DNA from: an uncultured Geobacteraceae bacterium
GTDB lineage: Bacteria > Desulfobacterota > Desulfuromonadia > Geobacterales > Pseudopelobacteraceae
Assembly (NCBI GenBank): GCA_903852495.1
Contig: CAINRC010000059.1
Location: forward strand, 38,063-102,062
Direction of reading: 5' to 3'
Length of the DNA: 64,000 bases
This document shows positions 55,721 to 64,000 of the stretch, in pieces. Under the pieces are notes generated by a model. It was not told the DNA's origin, did no database searches, and worked only from the letters and a program-made list of their open reading frames with translations. The position numbers and the translations under genes were made by a program. Within the stretch, counting starts at the first letter, position 1. The number at the start of each line of letters is the position of its first letter.

Positions 55721-57085
55721 TATTCCCGGTTCTTCCGCGATCAGATCAGTCTGTGCAACTACGAACGCAAACTGCGGAAGAATGGGGTCGCTCTGTTGTC
55801 AATCACCCAACTGACGGCAGACGACCAGTCAGGCGAGATGACCCGCAGGGTTATCGCCATGTTCGACGAGTTCTCAAGTCTGGAGAATGCCAAGCATACC
55901 CTGCGGGCCATGAACGAGAATGCACGCCAAGGCTTCCATAATGGCTCACAGCCGCCATTCGGCTATGGGTTGGAGGAAGTGGAGGCTCCGGGACGCAAAA
56001 AGAACAAGAAGCGGCTTATTATCGATTCCGACGAGTCCGCTGTTGTCCGCCGCATCTTTTCAATGTACCTGGAGGGAAGCGGGGGCCTCAAGGGGGTAGC
56101 ATCGGACCTGAATGGCAAGGGGGAACTGCGCCGGGACAGAGTATGGAGTACGAACGCGATCCATCATGTCCTGAATAATGTCATATATCGCGGGGAACGT
56201 ATTTTTAACCAGCACCACTTTAAAAGCGGCGTGGAAAAGCCGGAAGAAGAATGGATTCGGGCAGAGATGGAAGCCATTATTGCACCTGAAATATTTGACC
56301 TGGTAGCCAAGAAGCTGAAATCGCGTAGTCCTGCCATGTCGAATCCGCGACTGACGTCATCCCGGCGACTACTGACAATGGTACTCAAATGTGGCATCTG
56401 TGGTGCAAATATGATTCTGGCTACCGGCAAGCAGAACCGTTACCGCTATTACAAGTGCTCAACCAGGGTTAAGAAGCATCTGGGACTGTGCACTTCCAAA
56501 GCGGCTCCCATGGAAAAACTGGATCAGGCGGTACTTGAAGCACTGGCCGACAAGGTATTTACTCCGGCGCGGGTGGCGGCAATGCTGGCGGAACTGAAGC
56601 AGCAGATGGCAGGGGACAAGCCGGTAAGCATGCAAGACCTCATGAAACAATTGGAAGCAGTACGTTTCAGGTTGGCAAACATCTATAAGTCGATTGAAAT
56701 GGGAGTTGAGTTGGATGATCAGTTCCGGAAAAATCTGAACGGACTCAAGAAACTGGAGGCGGATGTCTCGGCAAGAATCGCAAGCTATGAACACTCACCC
56801 CAGGCAATGGTTGATTCTATTGACAGGGATGAAGTAGCCACGTTTTGTAAGCTGCTGAGGGAGCGTCTGCTGGATACATCTAAGCCGTTCAGCAAAGAAT
56901 ATTTGCAACTGCTGGTGAAGGAGATCGTGCTGGATGGCGATAGTGAGAAGATCAAAGGCGGATATGCGTCACTGGCAGGAGCAATAAAATTTACGGCCCA
57001 AAAAAAGAAATTGAGTACCCCTGGTGAGGTACTCAATTCCAATAGTGTTTGGCGTCCCCTGGCGGACGCACTTCGAACTTTTTAA
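55721..57085 (+). pseudogene. Large serine recombinase lacking its N-terminal catalytic part
   Basis: Family likeness starts at YSRFFRDQISLCNYERKLRKNG and runs on through the zinc and coiled-coil region (CGICGANMILATGKQNRYRYYKC) to the end. The first 70-90 residues, including the catalytic Ser, are missing. The frame is open back to 55565, but that part encodes nothing familiar and lies over vapB. The C-terminus VWRPLADALRTF is encoded inside the right direct repeat. A hairpin TTGAGTACC/GGTACTCAA (57011-57037) also lies in it. It was probably the island's integrase, damaged when the vapBC segment arrived. Confidence 0.82.
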
Positions 57086-57104
57086 CGCCACTGGTTCAAA
57101 TCCG
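57048..57104. repeat. Right direct repeat (probable att site) of the island
   Basis: It matches 49827-49883. GCGTCC-CCTGGC-GGACGC makes a perfect small hairpin here that is weaker in the left copy. The recombinase gene stops within it, as is usual when an integrase gene lies next to its att site. An inverted repeat of 11-bp arms, TTCAAATCCGG and CCGGATTTGAA, spans 57095-57119. Confidence 0.82.
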
Positions 57105-57201
57105 GAATCCGGATTTGAAATGAGAAATATGTGAATTAAGCCTTCGGATTATCACCGTATGTGGGAGCACCCACCTCCAGCGCTGATGTAAAACAAACGG
57201 A

Positions 57202-59166
57202 TTAGTGCCCAAACATGCTGGATGGCATAGCGGGTCGGGCTTCTTCGCGGTTTAATAATGCACTCATTATCAAACGGGCGACCCCGCAGGAATCCCCGCC
57301 ATGTTCTTGTTCGTGCTCATCGTCAGATGAGTGGAGTGCCGTATGCTTCTCATAAACATTACGGCCGGACCCCGTCATTTTTCGGTCTTTATCGGGAATC
57401 GGAAATAACCGTCCCTCAAAGACCGTGCCCCACACCGGAATATTTTTTAACTCTTTGGGCGCGATGGTAAAGGGATCTTCTTCAAGTACCGTGAAGTTGG
57501 CAATCTTGCCGGGAGCAATGCTGCCCAGTTCGTTTTCTTTGCGCCAGGAATAGGCTGATTCAATCGTAACCGCCCGCAGAGCATCTTTTACAGAAATGCG
57601 CTGTTCCGGTCCTGCTACCCGTCCGGATGGTGTGATGCGGTTGACTGCAGACCAGGCAAGGAAGAGCGGGTCGCTCGGCCCCATCGGCAGGTCCGAGTGG
57701 AAGGAAAGTGGAATGTTACGTTTACGCACTGATGCAGCACGAACCATAACATCCGCACGGGCTGGTCCAAGGCCGACTTCACTGTATTTATCAGCAAATC
57801 CGACAGGGTAATACGGGTTAGCGCTTACAATGGCCCCCAGACGAGCTATGCGGGCAATCTGTTCTTCTGATGAGTTAGCAAAATGTGCAATAACGGTACG
57901 GTGATCGGCACGTGGAGTTTCAGCCATGCGTTTTTCAAGAACATTAAGCAAGGTCTCCAGTCCAGCGTCTCCGTTTACATGGATATGCAACTGATACCCT
58001 GCGTCCCAGTACAGCTTTGTTCTTTCCTCAAGCTTTTCCGGTGTCATCAGCCATTCACCGTTGTGTCCGTCCAGATAGCCCTCTTTCATCTGCATCAGTT
58101 GCGAAATAATAGCACCATCCGCAAAAAGTTTGATCTGTTTCGGAAAGAAAGAAACCTTACCCGTCGGCGCCAGAGCCACTTGTTTTTCAGCATCGGCAAG
58201 TGATTCTGTCAGCCCCAGCCCCTTATCCACCTGCTGACGGGCGTCGGGTAGGAAGTAACTGTAAAACGGAGTCTCGCCTGCTCCCAGTATTTGTTTGTAA
58301 GATTCCCAGATTTCAGGCGTGTAAACAGCCCCCGGCTCATTAAAGGCGGTCACGCCGTTGGCATGCAGATACATGACCATCTGCTTCAGACCAAACGTTA
58401 TACGCTGGGGAGTGGCAAATACTTTCAACAGAGGTACGACCATCAGGTTGATACCTGTCTCCCACCAGTGACCCTCTTGCCAGTTCACCATTTCACTGGC
58501 GCGCCCCTTGCCTTTCATACCCTCCTCGGTCAAGCCCAAGGCTTTGATTGCAGCTGTATTGAGGTAGAATTCATGGCACGAACGTTGCCAGATCGCGATT
58601 GGCCGCGTAGTACTTATGGCATCAAGAGTTTTGCGATCTATCTTGCCATGCCAGAGAACATGATAGCCCCATGAAAAAAGCCATTCTTTCGGATCTGTTA
58701 TTTTGGCGTTTGCTGCTTTCAGTCTTGCCAGATACTCGTTAGCACTATTGGCTGCCTTGAAGGTACGCCCTGGCAGCACCCAATCTTCAGTGGCAATGAC
58801 CTCCGTAGAAAGAGTCAGGGCGCCCAGAATCGGATGTAAGTGTTGATCTATCAAGCCTGGAAGGATAATCTTATCCTTAAATGTCTGATCAACACTAAAG
58901 CGCTTGTCACCAAGCGCCGCTTTTACTTCTGAAAAGGTACCGGCAGCTATAATACGTTTATCCGAGATTGCAACAGCGGTTGCTTCCGGGTTTGCATGCT
59001 CCATAGTGATAATCTTTTTGGCTATGAAGATCTTTACTGGCTCCGGTTCTAATGATTGGGAAAGCTGCCGGATGGCATCTGTCTGGGCACAGGCCATCCC
59101 GCTCACCATCAGGAAACAAATAATGCATAGAGTAATAACTTTATATGCGCAAAATTTTATACACAT
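57202..59166 (-). CDS. Exported amidohydrolase (YtcJ-like, amidohydrolase 3)
   Basis: A 654-residue protein with a signal peptide (VITLCIICFLMVSGMACAQ). Metal-site motifs are GLIDQHLHPILG near the N-terminus, HIHVNGDAG, VIAHFANSSEEQ and PLSFHSDLPMGP, as in YtcJ-like amidohydrolases. The last 50 residues are an unusual tail rich in His, Glu and Asp (HSSDDEHEQEHGGDS), which could bind metal. Substrate unknown. It is downstream of the island's right repeat and reads toward it. Confidence 0.9.
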   Translation of the reverse strand: MCIKFCAYKVITLCIICFLMVSGMACAQTDAIRQLSQSLEPEPVKIFIAKKIITMEHANPEATAVAISDKRIIAAGTFSEVKAALGDKRFSVDQTFKDKIILPGLIDQHLHPILGALTLSTEVIATEDWVLPGRTFKAANSANEYLARLKAANAKITDPKEWLFSWGYHVLWHGKIDRKTLDAISTTRPIAIWQRSCHEFYLNTAAIKALGLTEEGMKGKGRASEMVNWQEGHWWETGINLMVVPLLKVFATPQRITFGLKQMVMYLHANGVTAFNEPGAVYTPEIWESYKQILGAGETPFYSYFLPDARQQVDKGLGLTESLADAEKQVALAPTGKVSFFPKQIKLFADGAIISQLMQMKEGYLDGHNGEWLMTPEKLEERTKLYWDAGYQLHIHVNGDAGLETLLNVLEKRMAETPRADHRTVIAHFANSSEEQIARIARLGAIVSANPYYPVGFADKYSEVGLGPARADVMVRAASVRKRNIPLSFHSDLPMGPSDPLFLAWSAVNRITPSGRVAGPEQRISVKDALRAVTIESAYSWRKENELGSIAPGKIANFTVLEEDPFTIAPKELKNIPVWGTVFEGRLFPIPDKDRKMTGSGRNVYEKHTALHSSDDEHEQEHGGDSCGVARLIMSALLNREEARPAMPSSMFGH

Positions 59167-59271
59167 GATTAACCACCATCTAACATGAGTTGTGTTCTTA
59201 CGTACAGATTACGGTGTCACGTATAACCGGTTTAAATGGTGCGACGCAAGCCCAAATCTACCTATTGAAAA

Positions 59272-60573
59272 CTACTTTCCAGAACGCAGGAGCGTAAAGC
59301 TCCCTGTTTCATCAACAATCAGTTCATTCTGCGGCAACTCAATCATCACCGGCCTGGTTGCCGGTATCTTGAGCAATTCATTCAGATCAACCATTCTGAC
59401 GGTCCGGTTAAGCATGGTGTGATAGTAGTAACGCAGGTTGCTTAGGTCGGCCATGGAAGTCCAGCTGGTGGCCTCCTTCGTAGTTATCACGGCAGGATCT
59501 GTGGGACTGGTTTCCACCACAGAGCCTTCAGGTATGTCAAACTGATTGAGTATCTTGAAAGAGCGGGCGATCGCTTCATCAGAGGTGCGGATAGTATTAT
59601 TGGTTACGGTTGCGTTCAGGAAGTACATCGCCCTGATAAACCGCGATGTAGAGGTAAAATCACCGGGCAGGCCTATGCCGCCGGTGCCGTTGCTCAGCAT
59701 AGTGTAAGGGCTGCCCATAAAAGAGGTGCCCGTAAAGTTTTTGGTCTGCAGGCCTACGTAATTACGCAAGTTCATCACCTGCCAGTCGTAAGTCGGATTA
59801 TTGGTAATAGCCCCCACCGATGGAAATACCTTGGCCTTACCGTTGACAAACTCAATCACAATGGCCTTGCCGCTCTTGTCCACCACATGGTAATGCAGGT
59901 GCGGCATTTTGGTCGGGTCCTTGAACGGCTTTTTAAGCAGGGATACGTCGAACATCCGCACCACAACATTATTCAGCCCCTTCTCCACCTCTTCAACTGT
60001 GCTGAACTGCCCCAGCACCCAACCGACAAAATCCATATTGGAGATATTATTCTGCCCCAATAGGTTGGAAGGCATGTTGGAATAGGTTTCAAAGCCCATA
60101 TGGTACAGCCCGCCGCAATAAAGCCCCTGTGAGTTAATGCCGTCATTGATCTCGGTCAGGTTGTACTCAAACTTTTCACCCTCGCTACGCGGTTTCTTGA
60201 CCAAACGCATCGGCGTAAATCCGACGTAGCCATACTTCACCGGCCAGTTGTATCCTTTGACGCTCTCCGTTTTTTCCGGGTTGTTGTCAATCTCTCTGAT
60301 ACAGGTATCCAGCACCGAGCTGTCAAGGGAGGTCAGTCTGCAACTGTCGTACACAAACCCTTGGGGTACGTACATCAACTTCCAGTAGGCCACATCAGGA
60401 CCAAACTCCATGGTCCTACCGGCAAAGGTCCGCAAAGCGCTTCCCGCTCCCTCCATGGGGGCGCTAAACGTAATGCCGGTGCAGGCCATAGCGGTCCCAT
60501 CAGCTATAAACAGAACGGCAGCGGCACAGAGAGTAAGTAACGACTTGGCAATTCGTGAACAGATTGTAGGCAT
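59272..60573 (-). CDS. Choloylglycine-hydrolase-family (Ntn) amidase
   Basis: A 433-residue linear-amide hydrolase. The signal peptide ends GTAMA, and Cys is the next residue (CTGITFSAP), so export would expose the catalytic N-terminal Cys. FAGRTMEFGPD, NPTYDWQVMNLRNY and FTGTSFMGSPYTMLSNGTG are family features. It hydrolyses amide bonds such as in bile salts, penicillin V or acyl-homoserine lactones. AGGAGAAA precedes the ATG. It is probably co-transcribed with the WG-repeat gene. Confidence 0.92.
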   Translation of the reverse strand: MPTICSRIAKSLLTLCAAAVLFIADGTAMACTGITFSAPMEGAGSALRTFAGRTMEFGPDVAYWKLMYVPQGFVYDSCRLTSLDSSVLDTCIREIDNNPEKTESVKGYNWPVKYGYVGFTPMRLVKKPRSEGEKFEYNLTEINDGINSQGLYCGGLYHMGFETYSNMPSNLLGQNNISNMDFVGWVLGQFSTVEEVEKGLNNVVVRMFDVSLLKKPFKDPTKMPHLHYHVVDKSGKAIVIEFVNGKAKVFPSVGAITNNPTYDWQVMNLRNYVGLQTKNFTGTSFMGSPYTMLSNGTGGIGLPGDFTSTSRFIRAMYFLNATVTNNTIRTSDEAIARSFKILNQFDIPEGSVVETSPTDPAVITTKEATSWTSMADLSNLRYYYHTMLNRTVRMVDLNELLKIPATRPVMIELPQNELIVDETGSFTLLRSGK

Positions 60574-60599
60574 AATTTTCTCCTGTTTTTTGCCCTTGA

Positions 60600-61715
60600 T
60601 TACTGGGCCTTGATGATAAGCGGCTGCCGACTGTCTTTCGGGGCAACCGCGCCTGAATTCAATGGATTTTGAATGATCCGTGGTGCTGCCGGTCTGTCAG
60701 TCACACGATCCTTGGCAGGGTCGTATATTGTCAGCGAGGCAATTGTTGGCTCTTTTGGAACTATCAGCTTTCTAGCAGAGATGCCTTCACGTTTCTTCCC
60801 ATCGGTATCTATGTAAAAACTTTCACCGGCCTGTTCTACCAGGGCAATTCCATCCTCGGAGAAATCAGAGGCATTTGTATAGGCCGGGGCAATGATAAAT
60901 ACCCCCTTTTTGTTCAGATACCCCCATTTGTCACCCTGTTTGAAGGCTGCCAGCTTACCAACGAACGGACTGCCTCCGTCGAACTGCGGGTTAATTACGA
61001 ACTTACCATCCCGGTTGATCACTCCCCACTTGGAGTCATCCTGCACCACCGCCACCCCTTCGCTGAAGTTTAGGGCGAGATCAAATTGAGGATCAATACT
61101 CCAGTTGCCGTCATTCTTCACGTAGCCCCAGTCTTTACCAATCCTGGCAGGAGCGAGTTCGTTATTAAAGGATCCGGTATCACTAAAGCGGGGATTGATG
61201 ACAAAATGTCCTCGCGTGTCGATAAAACCCCATTTATCTTTGATTCTGACTGCCGCTTTTCCTTCTTTAAAGGCCTTGGTCTCATCAAATTGCAGAGAGA
61301 TAATCATCTTGCCATCACTATTGATATACCCCCAACTGCCGTCTTGCTTGACAGCAACAAGGCCTTCCGAAAACTCACCCATGCCTTCCTCAAAGCGGGG
61401 GTTCACAACGTAACGTCCTTTTTTGTCAATAAGCCCCCACTTTTTATCAAGCTTAACAGGAGCGTAACCTTCCCGGAAATGCTTTACTTCGTGATAGATC
61501 GGCTCGATTACATGCTTGCCAACTGCGTCAATAAAACCCCACCTGCCTTTAATGTAAATACCAGCCATACCTTCAGAATATTTCACAAGACGCTCTATTG
61601 TACTTTCGTTTTTCTTGTCAGTTTCAGAGGCTTGGGAAAAACCGGCCAAGCAGAGACTGATAAGAACAGTACACATGATCATATGTTGCCACATTTGTCT
61701 GCTACGCATCATCAT
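60600..61715 (-). CDS. Exported WG-repeat protein
   Basis: A 371-residue protein with signal peptide MWQHMIMCTVLISLCLAGFS and QAS. At least eight WG repeats follow, each about 40 residues (e.g. KWGLIDKKGRYVVNPRFEEG, SWGYINSDGKMIISLQFDET). The C-terminal 60 residues lack repeats. WG repeats form beta structures on or outside the membrane and their role is little known. AAAGGA lies seven bases ahead of the ATG at 61715. The Ntn hydrolase gene follows after 26 bases. Confidence 0.93.
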   Translation of the reverse strand: MMMRSRQMWQHMIMCTVLISLCLAGFSQASETDKKNESTIERLVKYSEGMAGIYIKGRWGFIDAVGKHVIEPIYHEVKHFREGYAPVKLDKKWGLIDKKGRYVVNPRFEEGMGEFSEGLVAVKQDGSWGYINSDGKMIISLQFDETKAFKEGKAAVRIKDKWGFIDTRGHFVINPRFSDTGSFNNELAPARIGKDWGYVKNDGNWSIDPQFDLALNFSEGVAVVQDDSKWGVINRDGKFVINPQFDGGSPFVGKLAAFKQGDKWGYLNKKGVFIIAPAYTNASDFSEDGIALVEQAGESFYIDTDGKKREGISARKLIVPKEPTIASLTIYDPAKDRVTDRPAAPRIIQNPLNSGAVAPKDSRQPLIIKAQ

Positions 61716-62435
61716 TTTAGTCCTTTCTTAAAATAGATTGGTCTGAGGTTACGCATACATTACAGTTACTACCTCTTCGGAAATTCAGAGTTGACCGCCC
61801 GCTTAAAATGAAAATGCCGTTTCCCCGGAACTGCACCGGAAAAACGGCATTAATATTCAATGAACTTTTGATATTGAAGCGTATCCACAACATAATTACC
61901 GTCAGTAGCTCGGCAAGAACAAACCGGTGGGTAACAGTTACGGCAATGGTACCATTCACTACTGCTTTCAGACACTTTCGTACCCCTTCTGCCCGGACGG
62001 CGGCTTTACCACACGCAGTCTCCCGCAGGTGTCTTTTCAAGGTTTATCTCTTTTGATCCGCTGTATACACACCTAGCCTGATATTTTACTGTTGTCAAAC
62101 TGTTTTTATGGTACTCGGGACCGGCATATGGCCAATCACGCCAAAGTAGTAACCTTGAAATATGAGCCATAAATCCTTCAATCTATTGAAAAATGTGGCA
62201 CTTAGATAAAGAAAAAGGTCATATTCCATAGAAGTTAGACGCCAATCGAACCAACTGGGGGTATCACCTTTTCATGCAAATCATATCACAATAGTAGATC
62301 TGCAAAGAAACCAGAAATTAAGGTAGAGGCTACCGCCAAAGGAATGACAGTCAACGCTGAATACAGTTTTTCTGATGTAGTACAAATGACCGTTTGTGCT
62401 CAGCTAGCAGGCGCAACTGCTTTAGAGCACAGCCA
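61716..62435. other. Intergenic region with one hairpin
   Basis: No gene is supported. AATGCCGTTT (61813-61822) and AAACGGCATT (61842-61851) form a 10-bp stem with CCGG...CCGG pairing inside. On the minus strand CATTTTCATTTT follows, so it could end a minus-strand transcript from the lipoprotein genes. The promoter of the WG operon must lie near 61716-61800. Nothing else is recognised between 61860 and 62435. Confidence 0.5.
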
Positions 62436-63059
62436 TCAGAGCAGACCGTCACGACGCAGGCTATCGAAAAAGAATCGCCCCAGTTCCCGACTGACTTGGG
62501 CTGTTTCGTCAGCATCGGAGGTCGTGACCGTTGAACTCCAGACAAGTTTTTCCGTTGCAATATCAAACAGGCTTGCCTGAAGCGTTGCCCGGAGGAAATC
62601 ATTGTGTGAAGAGATAATGTTGGCTCCAAAGACTCCAAAAGCCCCATCGCCCCCATAGACAGCGGCAGCCGCCCCCCCCTGATTAACAACGCTCTCCCCG
62701 ACTGCTGTTGCACGCGTGGTTAGCACGGCGTCGCAACCGGATGCCTTAACGGCGGCAACTATTGCCGCACGGGTAGTCTTGTCCATGTTCAGAAGCGGAA
62801 TAACCATATTGCCCGGCACCGCTACCACGTGGTGCTTGCTCAATTCGTCAGCAACAAGGTTCTCGAAGGTGCTGCGCTTGCCCTCATCGCGAGCAATTCC
62901 CAGGATCATCACTTTTTGGTAGTGGCGTCCCTCCACCGCAGGCTTATGCCACGATTCGACGACTTTCAGGGACGAACAGCCTCCAGAGAACAGCAGCATA
63001 ATGACGGCCATACTGTAGAATACGAGCCTTGTGTGTTTGCGTAGTTGTGCGCGTACCAT
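62436..63059 (-). CDS. Lipoprotein of unknown function (first of a pair)
   Basis: A 207-residue lipoprotein: the signal YSMAVIMLLFSGGC has a lipobox ending at Cys, followed by SSLKVVESWHKP. The C-terminal segment IATEKLVWSSTVTTSDADE and SRELGRFFFDSLRRDGLL resembles DUF4136-like surface lipoproteins. ATG at 63059 has GGAGG five bases upstream; an earlier start at 63077 is weaker. It is clearly related to the next gene (same order of motifs, ending DGLL), so the two arose by duplication. Confidence 0.83.
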   Translation of the reverse strand: MVRAQLRKHTRLVFYSMAVIMLLFSGGCSSLKVVESWHKPAVEGRHYQKVMILGIARDEGKRSTFENLVADELSKHHVVAVPGNMVIPLLNMDKTTRAAIVAAVKASGCDAVLTTRATAVGESVVNQGGAAAAVYGGDGAFGVFGANIISSHNDFLRATLQASLFDIATEKLVWSSTVTTSDADETAQVSRELGRFFFDSLRRDGLL

Positions 63060-63108
63060 TACTTCCTCCAATTTCAATCAGTTCAGAATAATATTCCTGC
63101 TGCAGCCC

Positions 63109-63762
63109 TCAAAGTAACCCGTCTTTGGTCATTGCCTTGATCACTGTGTCAGCAAGATCCCGGCTGACGGTGATAACACCTTCAGGATTAACAGCAGTTG
63201 AGGTGCCCGACCAGACCAGACGACCTGTTCCGGAATCGAAGAGATTTATTTCGATGGTTGCCTCCGTTGACGTGGTGACCTCCACCGATGCATGCTCAAA
63301 AGTTACATATTCGGCACTGCCTCCGTAAAAATCGAAAAGGTCGGTGGGGTAGATATTTGACCCGATATAGCCGGTATTGGTGTACCCTCGATCCGTCATG
63401 ATAAAGCCGGAACGAACATCAGAAACTTTTTTCATACCGACCATGCGCGTAGTGATAACACCATCAACGCTGGATTTATTCACCGCTTCTTCCAGGTTGG
63501 CCCGTGTCAGTTTGTCTTTGTCAGCAGTAATTGTGTAGCTGGCAACAGCGACACCCCCCTTTTTAACAATTTCTGAAGCAAATACCTCCTCAAAGACCTC
63601 GCGCACCTGCCGTTTTTCTGAGATTCCTACAACCAAAAGCGTGCGGTACTGCTTTGCCGGCACTCCGGAATCCTTCCAGGAATTGTGTAGCGAAACGGAT
63701 GAGCATCCTGTCACTACGGCTATCACCAGAAAAACCAGAAAAACCCATGTCAAATTCTTCAT
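63109..63762 (-). CDS. Lipoprotein of unknown function (second of a pair)
   Basis: A 217-residue lipoprotein with signal MKNLTWVFLVFLVIAVVTGC and SSVSLHNSWKD. Motifs match its neighbour: RTLLVVGISEKRQVREVFEEV versus KVMILGIARDEGKRSTFENL, and LFDSGTGRLVWSGTS versus LFDIATEKLVWSST. GGAGGGG lies ahead of the ATG. It is upstream in the same transcript, 49 bases from the next start. Probably anchored to the outer membrane; role unknown. Confidence 0.85.
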   Translation of the reverse strand: MKNLTWVFLVFLVIAVVTGCSSVSLHNSWKDSGVPAKQYRTLLVVGISEKRQVREVFEEVFASEIVKKGGVAVASYTITADKDKLTRANLEEAVNKSSVDGVITTRMVGMKKVSDVRSGFIMTDRGYTNTGYIGSNIYPTDLFDFYGGSAEYVTFEHASVEVTTSTEATIEINLFDSGTGRLVWSGTSTAVNPEGVITVSRDLADTVIKAMTKDGLL

Positions 63763-63798
63763 ATTTTCCCCTCCTATTACAATTGAAACCAGTCACAC

Positions 63799-64000
63799 AT
63801 GGGTATTCTTACGAAGTCGGCCGGGTATTCCGATGAAGTCAGCCACCCCCTGAGGGGTGCGCCGCTGGGTGAAAATCAGATTCTCACATGGTTTGCGGAT
63901 GCGCAGAGCCAGATAAAACAAATGTCAGGACAGATGGGGGTAAATAAAGGGAAGGACTTAGCGGCACTTTCCCAACAGGCTCTACAGTTTGCCAGATCGG
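63799..64000 (+). other. Open frame to window edge, status unclear
   Basis: From ATG 63799 the frame stays open to the edge: the first 15 codons lie over the IS21-like repeats, and the rest reads PLGENQILTWFADAQSQI, MSGQMGVNKGKDL, LSQQALQFARS. The second part looks like soluble protein, but no ribosome site is seen and the frame is cut. It may be a gene fragment beside an IS end. Confidence 0.25.
63801..63844. mobile_element. Tandem 22-bp units like an IS21-family end
   Basis: Two adjacent 22-bp units at 63801-63822 and 63823-63844 share GGGTATTC, GAAGTC and GCC at the same positions (17 of 22 bases equal). Such tandem GAAGTC-GGCC-GGTATTC units are a feature of the ends of some IS21-like elements, as I recall. 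No IstA or IstB gene lies to the left, so the element would extend beyond the window or be a solo end. Confidence 0.4.

Noticed and set aside
61717..62040. Minus-strand open frame between the WG-repeat and lipoprotein genes
   Set aside because: It spans the hairpin at 61813-61851, has no ribosome site, and its translation shows no family features.

Overview
The window looks like a chromosome segment of an anaerobic, respiratory bacterium of the Desulfuromonadota (Geobacter, Trichlorobacter or Pelobacter type). This is inferred from gene content: several large hybrid histidine kinases (one with a CHASE sensor), a membrane-bound selenocysteine formate dehydrogenase next to a full selenocysteine toolkit, a sigma-54 activator with its own promoter, and a LIV-type transporter. 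No 16S gene or other decisive marker is present.

Region 1 (1-12753, all minus strand) is a surface-polysaccharide and signalling block. A CHASE hybrid kinase overlaps glycogen phosphorylase by an ATGA and is followed by a one-domain STAS protein. Then come a second hybrid kinase, an HPt protein, an undecaprenyl-phosphate sugar transferase, a WecG/TagA glycosyltransferase fused to two STAS domains, and a nucleotidyltransferase that runs off the left edge. Most joints overlap or are very short.

Region 2 (12998-19061) has a hairpin-rich spacer, a soluble histidine kinase, a hipBA toxin-antitoxin pair with three evenly spaced operators, galE, aroE and aroK.

Region 3 (19108-23721) is a damaged sensor kinase gene. 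It is split by an IS1182-like element with a CTAG target duplication, and its 3' end is fused to a lipoprotein-type surface domain. The transposase itself carries a stop codon.

Region 4 (24479-33952) is the selenium and formate block: selA, selB, tRNA-Sec, a probable molybdenum-cofactor riboswitch, then fdnG (in-frame UGA), fdnH, fdnI and fdhE. The machinery to decode UGA lies beside a gene that needs it.

Region 5 (34318-49719) is a probable sigma-54-controlled catabolic cluster: activator, matching inverted repeats, a -24/-12 promoter, GabD-like aldehyde dehydrogenase, LIV-type ABC transporter, iron alcohol dehydrogenase, histidinol-dehydrogenase-like enzyme, SDR, thioesterase, ABM protein and quinone oxidoreductase, followed by an exported metallo-hydrolase and a flavin reductase-like protein. 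The substrate is unknown.

Region 6 (49827-57104) is a 7.2 kb island between 57-bp direct repeats. It holds brnTA, a second hipBA, vapBC, two damaged serine recombinases and several orphan genes. Region 7 (57202-64000) holds exported proteins (amidohydrolase, Ntn hydrolase, WG-repeat protein, two related lipoproteins) and ends in IS21-like terminal repeats. All functional calls are from sequence reading alone; no database search was run.
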